This document shows positions 35,965 to 45,193 of a DNA stretch of 64,000 nucleotides, piece by piece (positions within the stretch are counted from its first letter, which is position 1; every line of letters starts with the position of its first letter). The position numbers and the translations under genes are program-made. The notes under the pieces were generated by a model, which worked only from the letters and a program-made list of their open reading frames with translations, was not told where the DNA came from and did no database searches. Origin of the DNA: Mangrovimonas yunxiaonensis (lineage in GTDB: Bacteria; Bacteroidota; Bacteroidia; Flavobacteriales; Flavobacteriaceae); assembly GCF_000733475.1 (NCBI RefSeq), contig NZ_JPFK01000002.1, forward strand, positions 323,501 through 387,500, written 5' to 3'.

Positions 35965-37107
35965 ATGAGAATTTTACTAGTGGGAGAATACAGCAGATTA
36001 CATAACTCCCTCAAAGAAGGACTAATTTCATTAGGACATGAAGTTGTTATAATAGGGTCTGGAGATGCCTTTAAAAATTACCCTGTAGACATTCACTTAA
36101 AAGAACAATATAACAATGGATTAAGCTGGTACATTAAACGATTTATTTATAAACTATTAAAAATAGACATAACCTCTATTTCATTAAAAAATCAATTTAA
36201 TAACATTAAACATAAATTAATTAATTTTGATTATGTTCAATTAATTAATGAAAATTCATTAAATACCATTCCTAATATTGAACAAGAACTACTTACTCAT
36301 ATTTTCGAAAACAATAAAACTGTTTATTTGCTTTCTTGTGGCGCTGACTATTTGAGCATAAAACACACTCTTAATAAAAAGTTTAGATACTCAATTTTAA
36401 CGCCCTTTTTTAATAAAGATATTAATAAAAAAGATATCTGGCACTCTTTAAAGTTTGCTACTAAACCTTACAAAAAACTTCACAACTTTATAGTATCTAA
36501 TTGCAATGGCATTATTGCATCGGATATAGATTACCATATACCACTACTTAAACACTCTAAATATTTAGGGTTAATTCCTAATCCTATAAATATTGAGAAA
36601 ATTAAATTCTCACCCATAAAAGTAAACAACAAAATCAATATTTTTTTAGGAATAAACACGCTAACTCAAATAAAAAAAGGGATTCCTTTTTTTGAAGAAG
36701 CGTTAAATATTATTCAAAAAAAGCACCCAGAAAAGGTTGATATAAAAATCACAAAAAACCTTCCTTATAACGAGTATATAAATATCTATAACAAAGCACA
36801 TATTGTGTTAGATCAGGTTTATGCTTACGATCAAGGCTATAATGCTTTGGAAGCTATGGCAAAAGGTAAAGTGGTTTTTACTGGCGCAGAAAAAGAGTGG
36901 CTTGACCATTATGATTTAAAAGAAGATACCGTTGCTATAAATGCGCTTCCTGATGTTAATCAAATTGTTAAAAAACTAGAATGGCTAATACAAAACCCTA
37001 AAAAAATCGAGAACATATCTATAAACGCTAGAGCCTTTATTGAAAAGGAACATCATTATATCTCAATAGCTCAATGGTATTTAGATACTTGGAAAAAAAA
37101 CGACTAA
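35965..37107 (+). CDS. putative glycosyltransferase, GT-B type
   Basis: The 380 residues begin MRILLVGEYSRLHNSLKEGL and have a GT-B like C-terminal part (VLDQVYAYDQGYNALEAMAKGK with an E in the position of the GT4 donor site, then FTGAEKEWLDHY). N-terminal homology is weak. The gene is the most AT-rich part of the locus, rich in Asn/Lys/Ile, and stands as a single plus-strand gene between minus-strand genes. Its stop overlaps the convergent flippase gene by 4 bases. Likely horizontally acquired. Confidence 0.7.
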   Translation: MRILLVGEYSRLHNSLKEGLISLGHEVVIIGSGDAFKNYPVDIHLKEQYNNGLSWYIKRFIYKLLKIDITSISLKNQFNNIKHKLINFDYVQLINENSLNTIPNIEQELLTHIFENNKTVYLLSCGADYLSIKHTLNKKFRYSILTPFFNKDINKKDIWHSLKFATKPYKKLHNFIVSNCNGIIASDIDYHIPLLKHSKYLGLIPNPINIEKIKFSPIKVNNKINIFLGINTLTQIKKGIPFFEEALNIIQKKHPEKVDIKITKNLPYNEYINIYNKAHIVLDQVYAYDQGYNALEAMAKGKVVFTGAEKEWLDHYDLKEDTVAINALPDVNQIVKKLEWLIQNPKKIENISINARAFIEKEHHYISIAQWYLDTWKKND

Positions 37108-38438
37108 GAATCTTCTGACTCTTTTTCATTACTATCTTTTAACGTTTCATCTGGAATAACACCAAACAGTGAAGAGCTGAATATTAATAAAATAATACCG
37201 TAATACATTGCATAGGAAACAAAATGTGCTATTGTTGCTCCTTTTACACCATACATATCTATAAAGTAAATACTTGTTGCGTACAAAATAGCTACAGAAA
37301 AGGCCTCTGTAATAATGTAATGCCAAAACATTTTTTTAGCTAAAAACTGATACGCAATTACAATGGAAAGCACCTTTACAAAATCGCCTAAAAGTTGCCA
37401 TAAGAACAACTCCTCTGTGGGTTGGAAATCTTTTGAGAAAACAATCGAAACAATAAAATGCCTTAACAAATAAATCGCCAATAAGCCTGTAAAGAATATA
37501 GGAATAATCGATTTGTAAAAACCAAAAACCTCGTTTCTAAACTCCTTCACACTATCAATCTCAGAAAACCTGGGCAAAATGTAAAGCGTTAATAGCGAAC
37601 TAACAAACATTAAATAGTATTTGGAGATTCGGTTCATGGCTTCCCAAAAGCCCGCTTCTTCATAACCAATGGTATCAATAATATACGTTCTTATGGCAAT
37701 CGTTACCAAGGGCAAGACTATAGCCGAAAAAAGCGCCATTAAAGAGTAAGCTCCTAGCTTTTTTATGTACTCTAAGGTTACGTTTCTCACCCGAATTAAA
37801 GGCATTAGGCTACGCCTGTTAACCACTCCTACTAGCGTAATCAGAAAAATTAAAGACTCTGCTATGGCTACGGCAATAAGTGCACCGTCTATTCTATTTT
37901 GATAAATTAACAACAGGGTTATAGACAAGGCTAAAATTTGCCCTATGATGTTAATGATGATGAGTATTTTAAATTTTGAAAAACCGTTTAGTATCGAAAA
38001 GAAAAACATGTTCAACACGTAAAACGGCAAGGCGATGGCTACAATTTTTATAACATAAGCGTAATTGTTATAAATTGGAAAAATAAGCCCATTAATGTAT
38101 TCGGCATTAAAGTAGCAAAGAAAGCTAACTACAACCGTCGAGACAAACCCCAGATAAAACACCGTAGACAGTGTTTTGCTTAACTCTTCCGTATTTTCCT
38201 TAAACTCTGCAATGTACTTTACAACCCCATTATAAAACCCCAATGTGGCAAAAGACTGCGCCGAGCTTAAAAAATTTCTTAAATTCCCTATTAGCGCCAA
38301 CCCTTCTGCCCCTACAAATAAAGCAATGGCTTTTGAGGTTAAAAAACCAGCTACTATTTTGGTAATAACAGACGCCGAATTTAACGACGCCACCTTAAAC
38401 AGCACATTATTGTTTATGTATTTTAACAGCCGTTTCAC
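37104..38438 (-). CDS. O-antigen/polysaccharide flippase, Wzx type
   Basis: Moves lipid-linked oligosaccharide repeat units across the inner membrane. The 444 residues have about twelve hydrophobic helices and the MOP/PST-type N-terminus (IVAGFLTSKAIALFVGAEGLALIGN region). It begins with GTG directly after the TAA of the aminotransferase gene, implying translational coupling. The C-terminal tail is charged. The polymerase (Wzy) is not recognised in the window. Confidence 0.88.
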   Translation of the reverse strand: MKRLLKYINNNVLFKVASLNSASVITKIVAGFLTSKAIALFVGAEGLALIGNLRNFLSSAQSFATLGFYNGVVKYIAEFKENTEELSKTLSTVFYLGFVSTVVVSFLCYFNAEYINGLIFPIYNNYAYVIKIVAIALPFYVLNMFFFSILNGFSKFKILIIINIIGQILALSITLLLIYQNRIDGALIAVAIAESLIFLITLVGVVNRRSLMPLIRVRNVTLEYIKKLGAYSLMALFSAIVLPLVTIAIRTYIIDTIGYEEAGFWEAMNRISKYYLMFVSSLLTLYILPRFSEIDSVKEFRNEVFGFYKSIIPIFFTGLLAIYLLRHFIVSIVFSKDFQPTEELFLWQLLGDFVKVLSIVIAYQFLAKKMFWHYIITEAFSVAILYATSIYFIDMYGVKGATIAHFVSYAMYYGIILLIFSSSLFGVIPDETLKDSNEKESEDS

Positions 38439-39539
38439 TTAATAGGTGTTTATGGTGTTTATAATAAAGTCTACATCCTGATGGCTTAAAACCGGACTTA
38501 TAGGCAAGCTTACAATACGTTGGTGAATGGCCTCGGTAATTGGGAACTTTTTAGTATTAAAGGTTTTTAGTGCCTCTTGCTGGTGTGGCGGCACAGGGTA
38601 ATGTATTAAAGTTTCTATGCCTTTGGCCTGTAAGTAAGTCATAAAATGCGCTCTGTCTGTTACCAAAACCACAAACACATGAAATACATGACTTTTCACC
38701 GCCTTACATGTCGGCAAAAGCACCTTTTTATTGTTTATTTCTGCCAAATACTTAAGGGCTATATGCTGGCGGCGATCGTTATCTGCATCTAAATGCTTTA
38801 ATTTCACATTTAAAAAGGCCGCCTGTAGTTCATCTAATCGGTTGTTGTACCCCAGGTGCTGGTTGATGTATTTTTTTTCAGAGCCGTAGTTTCTCAGTAA
38901 AAAAATGGTTTTCGCCAAGGCGCTATCATTTGTGGTTACGGCTCCGGCATCGCCAAGGGCTCCTAGGTTTTTTCCGGGATAAAAACTAAATGCCGCAGCG
39001 TGCGATAAGTTTCCTGCCCGTTTTCCGTTATTATGGATTGCCCCGTGAGCTTGTGCAGCATCTTCTACCACCAAAAGGTCTTGCGCTTTTGCTAAGGCTT
39101 GAATCGCATCCATATCGGCCAATTGCCCATACAAATGAACAGCCAATATGGCTTTTGTTTTTACCGAAATAGCCTTTTTAATTTCTTTAGGAGAAATGTT
39201 AAACGTCTCCTGGTCGGGCTCTACCAAAACAGGCGTTAATCCGGCATTAATTATAGCCAAAATAGAAGCGATGTAAGTGTTTGCAGGCACAATAACCTCA
39301 TCGCCGTCGTTAAGTTTTCCTAGTATTTTATAGGCCTTAAAAATTAAGGTTAAGGCATCTAGACCATTGCTTACACCAATACAGTGTGCTGTCCCGCAAT
39401 AAGCAGCATAATCATGCTCAAACGTTTCTACCTCTCGGCCTAGAACATATCTGCCTGAAGCTAAAAAAGCCTTGAATTTTTCTTGAAACTCATTTTCAAA
39501 ACGCTGGTTAACCTTATGTAAATCCAAAAACTTAATCAT
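38439..39539 (-). CDS. DegT/DnrJ/EryC1-type sugar aminotransferase (FdtB-like)
   Basis: PLP-dependent transamination of a 3-keto-6-deoxyhexose-dTDP. The 366 residues show the N-terminal [25 protein letters not shown]-type substrate region ([16 protein letters not shown]), [11 protein letters not shown] and the PLP lysine in [17 protein letters not shown]. With the FdtA-type ketoisomerase in the same locus it predicts a 3-amino-3,6-dideoxyhexose such as Fuc3N or Qui3N. RmlA and RmlB are not in the window and must come from elsewhere. Confidence 0.88.
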   Translation of the reverse strand: MIKFLDLHKVNQRFENEFQEKFKAFLASGRYVLGREVETFEHDYAAYCGTAHCIGVSNGLDALTLIFKAYKILGKLNDGDEVIVPANTYIASILAIINAGLTPVLVEPDQETFNISPKEIKKAISVKTKAILAVHLYGQLADMDAIQALAKAQDLLVVEDAAQAHGAIHNNGKRAGNLSHAAAFSFYPGKNLGALGDAGAVTTNDSALAKTIFLLRNYGSEKKYINQHLGYNNRLDELQAAFLNVKLKHLDADNDRRQHIALKYLAEINNKKVLLPTCKAVKSHVFHVFVVLVTDRAHFMTYLQAKGIETLIHYPVPPHQQEALKTFNTKKFPITEAIHQRIVSLPISPVLSHQDVDFIINTINTY

Positions 39540-40510
39540 AAAAAAACCGTGTTTAAATCGTGGTCTGCCGTAACATCTATTTCATAAGTAGTCTGGGGCA
39601 TTATTTTAGCCCCAAAGCTTTCTTTCCAGTAGGCCAATCCGGCATTAATCTTTAGGCTCTTGTCTGTTGATGAGCTTCCAAAACTTATGTATTTATAATG
39701 GGCATATTTCTGTATTATAACATCGAACAAAAAATCTAGCGCCCCAGTTTGGTCTTTTAAATCGCTGCCCGAACTGTATTGAAAATGCACCACGTTTTTT
39801 GTTACAAACAAAAGGGCTCCAGCAACAATTTCGCCTTCATATTTGGCAAAATACGCTTTTATATGATTGGGAAATGTATTTTTTAAATAGGTAATTTCCT
39901 GAATGGTATGCACCGGATTTACATGGTACTTCGTCTTTAGATTCTTGGTTAAAACATGCTCCCAAAAAAAATCGAGACCTTCCTCAACCACACAAACACC
40001 CTTCTGTTTTGCCAGTTGTATGGCCCTATTTCTGTTTCTATTAGGCTTGTATGTTTTTAGGTTATCGATAACATAATAACTATCAACAGCCACTGTTTTG
40101 CCTTTTAAAAAATGGGTTAGGTAATTAAACACTTCAAACACACCATCGTTGTAAATAAAAGGCAAATTCTTAATTTTAAGGGTCTTAAATTCTTGGTTTT
40201 TTAGGAATAAAAGTACAGCCTTTAAGATGTTGCAGTACTCCTCAAACCTTATATGCGCTTTAACAACCAACCCGCCATAGCTTAGCCCTTGGTGCGATAT
40301 TAAACCGGTGCCCTGTTTGTTTGCCGGTAAAACCGCTAATAGTTTTGTTTTCTTAAAAACCAATAGGGAAAAGTCTTCAAACCGATCCTTATGGTACTCC
40401 ATAAATTCTCTTTGAAACAAAAACGTGCTGTTTACTGCTTTGCTTACAAAAGCATTCCAAAGGTTTTGTTGGGAGGATTGATATTTTTTAACCGTATAGT
40501 TATTCAACAA
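39536..40510 (-). CDS. FemAB/GNAT-like acyltransferase
   Basis: The 324 residues belong to the GNAT superfamily with a FemAB-like arrangement: central [14 protein letters not shown] and [20 protein letters not shown], and the C-terminal [15 protein letters not shown] segments. The start codon is TTG (a second TTG follows). The stop overlaps the aminotransferase start by 4 bases, so the two are coupled; an N-acyl transfer onto the amino sugar made by that enzyme is the simplest role. A peptidoglycan-bridge function is less likely. Confidence 0.75.
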   Translation of the reverse strand: MLNNYTVKKYQSSQQNLWNAFVSKAVNSTFLFQREFMEYHKDRFEDFSLLVFKKTKLLAVLPANKQGTGLISHQGLSYGGLVVKAHIRFEEYCNILKAVLLFLKNQEFKTLKIKNLPFIYNDGVFEVFNYLTHFLKGKTVAVDSYYVIDNLKTYKPNRNRNRAIQLAKQKGVCVVEEGLDFFWEHVLTKNLKTKYHVNPVHTIQEITYLKNTFPNHIKAYFAKYEGEIVAGALLFVTKNVVHFQYSSGSDLKDQTGALDFLFDVIIQKYAHYKYISFGSSSTDKSLKINAGLAYWKESFGAKIMPQTTYEIDVTADHDLNTVFL

Positions 40511-40570
40511 GGCGTGTCCTTACAAATTTAGATTAAGCATCTAAATCTAATGTATTTATCTTTAAAAAGA

Positions 40571-40603
40571 AAAAAGCCAAGTTTAAAACATTGGCTTTTT
40601 TTT
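40571..40603. terminator. bidirectional terminator after typA
   Basis: AAAAGCCAA and TTGGCTTTT form a 9-base stem with T-runs on both strands. It lies between typA and the start of the polysaccharide genes, both on the minus strand, so it serves typA. Confidence 0.8.
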
Positions 40604-40614
40604 ATTTGTTATAC

Positions 40615-42408
40615 CTATTTGGCTCGTTTTCTATCGACTTCCTTTAAAAGAATTTTCCTAATGCGCAGGTGGTTAGGAGTTACTTCTACGTACTCGTCTT
40701 TTTGAATGTACTCTAAAGCTTCTTCTAACGAAAACTTAATAGCTGGTACAATTTTAGCCTTATCGTCGGCACCGGCACTACGTACGTTGCTTAACTTTTT
40801 TGTTTTGGTAACATTAACCGTCATATCGTCTTGACGAGAGTTTTCACCAATAACTTGTCCTTCGTAAATATCTTCTCCCGGATCGATAAAGAACTTGCCG
40901 CGTTCTTGAAGCTTATCGATAGAATATGGGATGGCGGTTCCGTTTTCCATAGAAACTAACGATCCGTTTAAACGCTCAGGGATGCCGCCTTTTAAAGGTT
41001 GAAATTCTTTAAATCGGTGGGCCATAATAGCTTCACCGGCTGTTGCTGTAAGCAATTGGTTTCTTAAACCAATAATACCGCGAGATGGTACTACAAACTC
41101 GCACACCATTCTATCGCCTTTTGCTTCCATGCTTAACAATTCACCTTTACGCATGGTTACCATTTCTACAGCTTTACCTGAAACTTCCTCTGGTAAATCT
41201 ATCGTCATTTCTTCTACAGGCTCGCATTTTACACCATCAATCTCTTTAATAATTACTTGCGGCTGACCAATTTGAAGCTCATAACCTTCACGACGCATGG
41301 TTTCTATTAAAACAGATAAGTGAAGTACCCCACGACCATAAACCATAAATTTATCGGCGCTATCGGTTTCTTCAACGCGTAAGGCTAAGTTTTTTTCTAG
41401 CTCTTTTGTTAAACGCTCCTTTATGTGTCTTGAGGTAACGTATTTTCCATCTTTTCCGAAAAACGGCGAATCGTTAATGGTAAACAACATGCTCATGGTT
41501 GGTTCATCGATAGCAATGGTTTTTAAAGCTTCCGGATTTTCCCAATCGGCAATCGTATCGCCTATTTCAAACCCTTCAAGACCAACAACAGCACAAATAT
41601 CTCCTGCAAATACTTCTTCTACTTTCTTGCGCCCTAATCCTTCAAACACATGAAGTTCTTTTATTCTAGATTTTACAATACTTCCGTCGCGCTTTACCAA
41701 AGATATGTTTTGATTTACTTTAAGCTCGCCTCTTGTTAAACGTCCAATAGCAATTCGTCCTGTAAACGACGAAAAGTCTAAGGATGTAATTAGCATTTGC
41801 GTGTTTCCTTCTGGAATTTTAGGTGAAGGAATGTGCTCGATAACCATATCTAATAACGGCTCGATGTTTTCGGTTGGTGCTTGCCAATCCTCGCTCATCC
41901 AATTGTTCTTTGCAGAACCATAAACCGTAGGGAAATCTAATTGCCATTCTTCTGCACCTAATTCAAACATCAAGTCGAATACTTTTTCATGAACCTCATC
42001 TGGCGTACAGTTTTCCTTATCTACTTTATTAACAACCACGCAAGGCTTTAGACCTAAATCGATAGCTTTTTGAAGCACGAATCTAGTTTGTGGCATTGGG
42101 CCTTCAAAAGCATCTACTAAAAGTAATACCCCATCGGCCATGTTTAATACACGCTCTACTTCTCCACCAAAATCGGCGTGACCAGGTGTGTCGATGATAT
42201 TAATTTTTGTGTCTTTATAGGTTACCGAAACGTTTTTAGATGTAATGGTAATTCCTCTTTCACGTTCCAAATCATTGTTATCCAAAATTAAATCGCCCGT
42301 ATTTTCGCTTTCACGAAAAAGTTGGCAGTGGTACATGATTTTATCAACCAAAGTTGTTTTACCGTGGTCAACGTGTGCTATAATTGCAATGTTTTTTATT
42401 TGAGCCAT
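40615..42408 (-). CDS. typA: ribosome-associated GTPase TypA/BipA
   Basis: Translational GTPase acting in 50S assembly at low temperature and stress. From [20 protein letters not shown] it has 597 residues, with P-loop AHVDHGKT (11-18), G2 [26 protein letters not shown] and NKVD. The EF-G-like domains and the TypA-specific C-terminus follow. A frame extension to 42474 is rejected because the conserved N-terminus starts at this Met. Monocistronic, with its own promoter box and terminator. Confidence 0.97.
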   Translation of the reverse strand: MAQIKNIAIIAHVDHGKTTLVDKIMYHCQLFRESENTGDLILDNNDLERERGITITSKNVSVTYKDTKINIIDTPGHADFGGEVERVLNMADGVLLLVDAFEGPMPQTRFVLQKAIDLGLKPCVVVNKVDKENCTPDEVHEKVFDLMFELGAEEWQLDFPTVYGSAKNNWMSEDWQAPTENIEPLLDMVIEHIPSPKIPEGNTQMLITSLDFSSFTGRIAIGRLTRGELKVNQNISLVKRDGSIVKSRIKELHVFEGLGRKKVEEVFAGDICAVVGLEGFEIGDTIADWENPEALKTIAIDEPTMSMLFTINDSPFFGKDGKYVTSRHIKERLTKELEKNLALRVEETDSADKFMVYGRGVLHLSVLIETMRREGYELQIGQPQVIIKEIDGVKCEPVEEMTIDLPEEVSGKAVEMVTMRKGELLSMEAKGDRMVCEFVVPSRGIIGLRNQLLTATAGEAIMAHRFKEFQPLKGGIPERLNGSLVSMENGTAIPYSIDKLQERGKFFIDPGEDIYEGQVIGENSRQDDMTVNVTKTKKLSNVRSAGADDKAKIVPAIKFSLEEALEYIQKDEYVEVTPNHLRIRKILLKEVDRKRAK

Positions 42409-42434
42409 AATTAAAAGCCTTGTTTTTAGGCGCG

Positions 42435-42442
42435 CAAAGGTA
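42435..42442 (-). promoter_or_regulatory. -7 promoter element of typA
   Basis: Minus-strand TACCTTTG, 26 bases before the start codon, a perfect TAnnTTTG box. No -33 TTG is seen at the standard distance. Confidence 0.5.
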
Positions 42443-42600
42443 AATTTTATTTTAACAAGTTGACTAATAATCACTAATAATTAGTTAATTAAATGTTATT
42501 ATTACCATGAACCCATAATTTTTGGGGTGTCTTTTAGTTATAACATAAACTTGCCAACCTATTTTAAAGTGTAACGTTCAATATTAAAAACGAAGCCATT

Positions 42601-42960
42601 ATGACTGTTTTAAACAAGTACAACAAATACATCCCTTACCTATACTATGTGGCCGTTATTGCCTATTGGTTTACTCATGTTAACCGCGCTAACGGCATTA
42701 TAGCCTACCCTATTTTGCTGTTTGGGCTGCCTTTTTTATGGCAAATTGTTAGACCCAACAGAAAACTTAACGCCATTTTGGGCATTACGTTTGTATGCTT
42801 ATCGTCGTATTTAATTTTAGCCTACCTGTTCAACATCCTTAATATAATTCCGGTTACAAACCTACCCAACCAGTATGTGATTTATATAGGATTGTTTGTT
42901 ATTATTAATTTTATTATGGCGGTTTGGATCATTCGAAATACCATTAAAAAAAGCTTTTAA
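42601..42960 (+). CDS. small four-helix membrane protein, unknown
   Basis: I do not recognise a family with certainty. The 119 residues have about four hydrophobic segments (about 12-30, 36-50, 58-80, 92-112), few charged residues, and a basic C-terminus (RNTIKKSF). It stands alone between the divergent typA gene and kdsA, 32 bases upstream of the latter, with a kdsA promoter box in the spacer. Confidence 0.7.
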   Translation: MTVLNKYNKYIPYLYYVAVIAYWFTHVNRANGIIAYPILLFGLPFLWQIVRPNRKLNAILGITFVCLSSYLILAYLFNILNIIPVTNLPNQYVIYIGLFVIINFIMAVWIIRNTIKKSF

Positions 42961-42965
42961 TTGAT

Positions 42966-42973
42966 TATCTTTG
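42966..42973 (+). promoter_or_regulatory. -7 promoter element of kdsA
   Basis: TATCTTTG, a perfect TAnnTTTG box, 19 bases upstream of the kdsA start. No matching -33 element is evident. Confidence 0.5.
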
Positions 42974-42992
42974 CAGCTTAATATTTTAGCCC

Positions 42993-43811
42993 ATGGTACT
43001 TTCTGAAATTCCTAAGATAAAACACGCCAATTCCAATAACTTTTTCTTGCTCTGTGGTCCCTGCGCCATAGAAGGTGAGGACATGGCTTTGCGTATTGCT
43101 GAAAAGGTGATAGCTATTACCGACACCTTAAAAATACCTTATGTTTTTAAAGGCAGCTTTAAAAAAGCCAACCGCAGCAGAATTGATAGCTTTACTGGTA
43201 TTGGGGACGAAAAAGCCCTTAAAATATTAAGAAAAGTGTCGGAAACTTTTGAAGTACCCACCGTTACAGACATTCACGAAGCTTCTGATGCCGCCATGGC
43301 CGCTGAATATGTAGATGTTTTACAAATTCCAGCTTTTTTGGTACGCCAAACCGATTTGGTAGTCGCCGCGGCCAATACAGGAAAGGTTGTTAACCTTAAA
43401 AAAGGCCAATTTATGAGCCCCGAAGCCATGAAACACGCCGTACAAAAAGTTAAGGATTCTGGCAGTAACAAGGCCTGGATAACCGATCGTGGTACCATGT
43501 TTGGCTACCAGGACATGATTGTTGATTTTCGCGGTATTCCAACCATGAAACAATATGCCCCCGTTGTACTAGATGTTACCCACTCGCTACAACAACCCAA
43601 CCAAAGTGTTGGCGTAACAGGCGGCAGACCCGATATGATTGAAACTATTGCTCGCGCTGGCGTTGTAAATAATGTAGACGGTTTATTTATAGAAACCCAT
43701 TTCGATCCTGCCAATGCTAAAAGCGATGGGGCTAACATGTTGCACCTAGACAATCTTGAAAGCCTCTTAACCAACCTAACCCTTATACGAAAGACCGTTA
43801 ACAAGCTTTAA
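42993..43811 (+). CDS. kdsA: 3-deoxy-D-manno-octulosonate 8-phosphate synthase
   Basis: Condenses arabinose-5-phosphate and PEP to KDO-8-phosphate for the lipopolysaccharide core. The 272 residues show FLLCGPCAIEGEDMA near the N-terminus, FKGSFKKANRSR (about 51-62), TDIHEASDAA, the QIPAFLVRQTDL segment and a C-terminal FIETHFDPANAKSDG. Typical length. It lies close to the polysaccharide locus but as a separate unit. Confidence 0.97.
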   Translation: MVLSEIPKIKHANSNNFFLLCGPCAIEGEDMALRIAEKVIAITDTLKIPYVFKGSFKKANRSRIDSFTGIGDEKALKILRKVSETFEVPTVTDIHEASDAAMAAEYVDVLQIPAFLVRQTDLVVAAANTGKVVNLKKGQFMSPEAMKHAVQKVKDSGSNKAWITDRGTMFGYQDMIVDFRGIPTMKQYAPVVLDVTHSLQQPNQSVGVTGGRPDMIETIARAGVVNNVDGLFIETHFDPANAKSDGANMLHLDNLESLLTNLTLIRKTVNKL

Positions 43812-43888
43812 GTTAACACTCCTAGTTTTTTAAAAAAAAACAAAAAATTTATGCGCCTAGATTGCTGGCATTTAAAAAATATTTATTT

Positions 43889-43910
43889 ACTTTGTATTTC
43901 AAAGTACTTT
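43889..43910 (+). promoter_or_regulatory. inverted-repeat operator, copy 1 (CreD operon start)
   Basis: ACTTTG, 5 bases, CAAAGT, then ACTTT: a perfect 6-base inverted repeat with an extra overlapping arm. It ends 2 bases before the ATG of the first operon gene. An almost identical copy lies before creD. Likely target of the operon's winged-helix regulator. Confidence 0.75.
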
Positions 43911-43912
43911 AT

Positions 43913-44530
43913 ATGAACTCTAAAGATTATTTAAAAGACATTAGTGAGATTAAGGATTTAATGAACAAATCGTCCCGTTTTATTTCCTTAAGTGGCCTGT
44001 CGGGTATTTTGGCAGGTATTTACGCCATTATTGGTGCTGCTGTAGCTTATGTTTTAGTTAACAACTACAGCCAGGGCACCCTGTTTTTAGATGGACTGGT
44101 TTTTAGGTGGGTGCTGTTAGACCTCGCTCTAATTGCATTTTTCAGTATTGCTACAGCCATAGTATTAACCACCCAAAAGGCTAAAAAAAATGGCGCTAAA
44201 ATCTGGGACATCTCATCAAAACGTCTAGTTGTTAATTTCTTGATCCCTTTAATTACTGGCGGGTTGTATATTTTAATCATTTTAGGTCAACAAAAGTACG
44301 GGCAAGCAGGAGCCTTAATGCTTATTTTTTATGGGTTGTCTTTGGTTAGCGCCTCAAAATACAGCATTGGGCATATTCGGTTTTTGGGATATATAGAAAT
44401 TATTCTGGGGCTTATTTGTGCCGTTTTTCCCGGCTACGGATTTTGGCTCTGGGTATTGGGCTTTGGTGTTATGCACATTATATATGGCTCTTGGATGCAC
44501 TTTAAATACGATAAAAAACAAATCAATTAA
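43913..44530 (+). CDS. membrane protein of the CreD operon
   Basis: The 205 residues starting MNSKDYLKDISEIKDLMNKSSRF have a ~30-residue amphipathic N-terminus and about five to six hydrophobic helices (about 30-50, 65-85, 110-130, 135-155, 160-200). Function unknown. The chosen Met gives the conserved-looking N-terminus; an upstream frame would cross the operator. It is followed 11 bases later by another small membrane protein, then the regulator and CreD, so it belongs to an envelope-related operon. Confidence 0.75.
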   Translation: MNSKDYLKDISEIKDLMNKSSRFISLSGLSGILAGIYAIIGAAVAYVLVNNYSQGTLFLDGLVFRWVLLDLALIAFFSIATAIVLTTQKAKKNGAKIWDISSKRLVVNFLIPLITGGLYILIILGQQKYGQAGALMLIFYGLSLVSASKYSIGHIRFLGYIEIILGLICAVFPGYGFWLWVLGFGVMHIIYGSWMHFKYDKKQIN

Positions 44531-44541
44531 ATTTTTATAAC

Positions 44542-44832
44542 ATGGTAATACATAAAAAAAGAGTAGTCACCATACTACTTGTAATCACAGTACTATTGCT
44601 CATCCCATTAATCGCCATGATTTTCACCAACAGCGTTAACTGGAGCATGTTCGACTTTGCTATTGCTGGCATTATGTTGCTAGCCGCTGGTTTTACTTTT
44701 GAAGTAATTATAGAACACGTTAATAAAAAACGTATAAGAAATATCCTTATTGTCTTACTTATTGTTTGCTTCTTATTAATTTGGGCCGAACTTGCTGTAG
44801 GTGTTTTTGGATCGCCTTTTGCAGGAAGCTAA
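44542..44832 (+). CDS. small membrane protein of the CreD operon
   Basis: The 96 residues have three hydrophobic segments (about 8-30, 34-54, 68-90). No recognised domain. Spacing of 11 bases to both neighbours indicates cotranscription with the upstream membrane protein and the downstream winged-helix regulator. A role as membrane partner of CreD is only suggested by location. Confidence 0.7.
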   Translation: MVIHKKRVVTILLVITVLLLIPLIAMIFTNSVNWSMFDFAIAGIMLLAAGFTFEVIIEHVNKKRIRNILIVLLIVCFLLIWAELAVGVFGSPFAGS

Positions 44833-44843
44833 TCAAACCATAA

Positions 44844-45140
44844 ATGAGCCTTATAAACAATATAAATAAAGCCTTTGATCACCGGGTAAGACTGGGTATC
44901 ATGTCTGTGCTTATGGTAAACGAACATGCCGACTTTAACACCCTAAAAGAGCTGTTAAACGTTACCGATGGTAATTTGGCAAGCCATACCAAAGCCTTAG
45001 AAAAAGCCGAATATATCCTAATTGAAAAACAGTTTATAGGGAAAAAACCCAACACCCGATACGTAGCCACCAAGCTTGGAAGAATGGCTTTTCAAAAGCA
45101 TATCGAAGCTCTGGAACACCTTATAAAACACAGCACATAA
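44844..45140 (+). CDS. winged-helix transcriptional regulator
   Basis: The 98 residues form a single winged-helix DNA-binding domain: FDHRVRLGIMSVLMVNEHAD, recognition helix region TDGNLASHTKALEKAEY, and wing FIGKKPNTRYVATKLGR, as in the MarR/ArsR-like HTH_34 group. There is no ligand or membrane domain. It sits in the middle of the CreD operon, and a duplicated inverted repeat before the first gene and before creD is its probable binding site. Confidence 0.85.
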   Translation: MSLINNINKAFDHRVRLGIMSVLMVNEHADFNTLKELLNVTDGNLASHTKALEKAEYILIEKQFIGKKPNTRYVATKLGRMAFQKHIEALEHLIKHST

Positions 45141-45155
45141 TTTTTTTAACCAAAC

Positions 45156-45177
45156 ACTTTGTTTTTCAAAGTACTTT
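45156..45177 (+). promoter_or_regulatory. inverted-repeat operator, copy 2 (before creD)
   Basis: ACTTTG, TTTTT, CAAAGT, ACTTT: differs from copy 1 by one spacer base only. It ends 16 bases before the creD ATG and implies a separately regulated internal promoter for creD. Confidence 0.75.
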
Positions 45178-45193
45178 TAAAAAATCATCTTTA

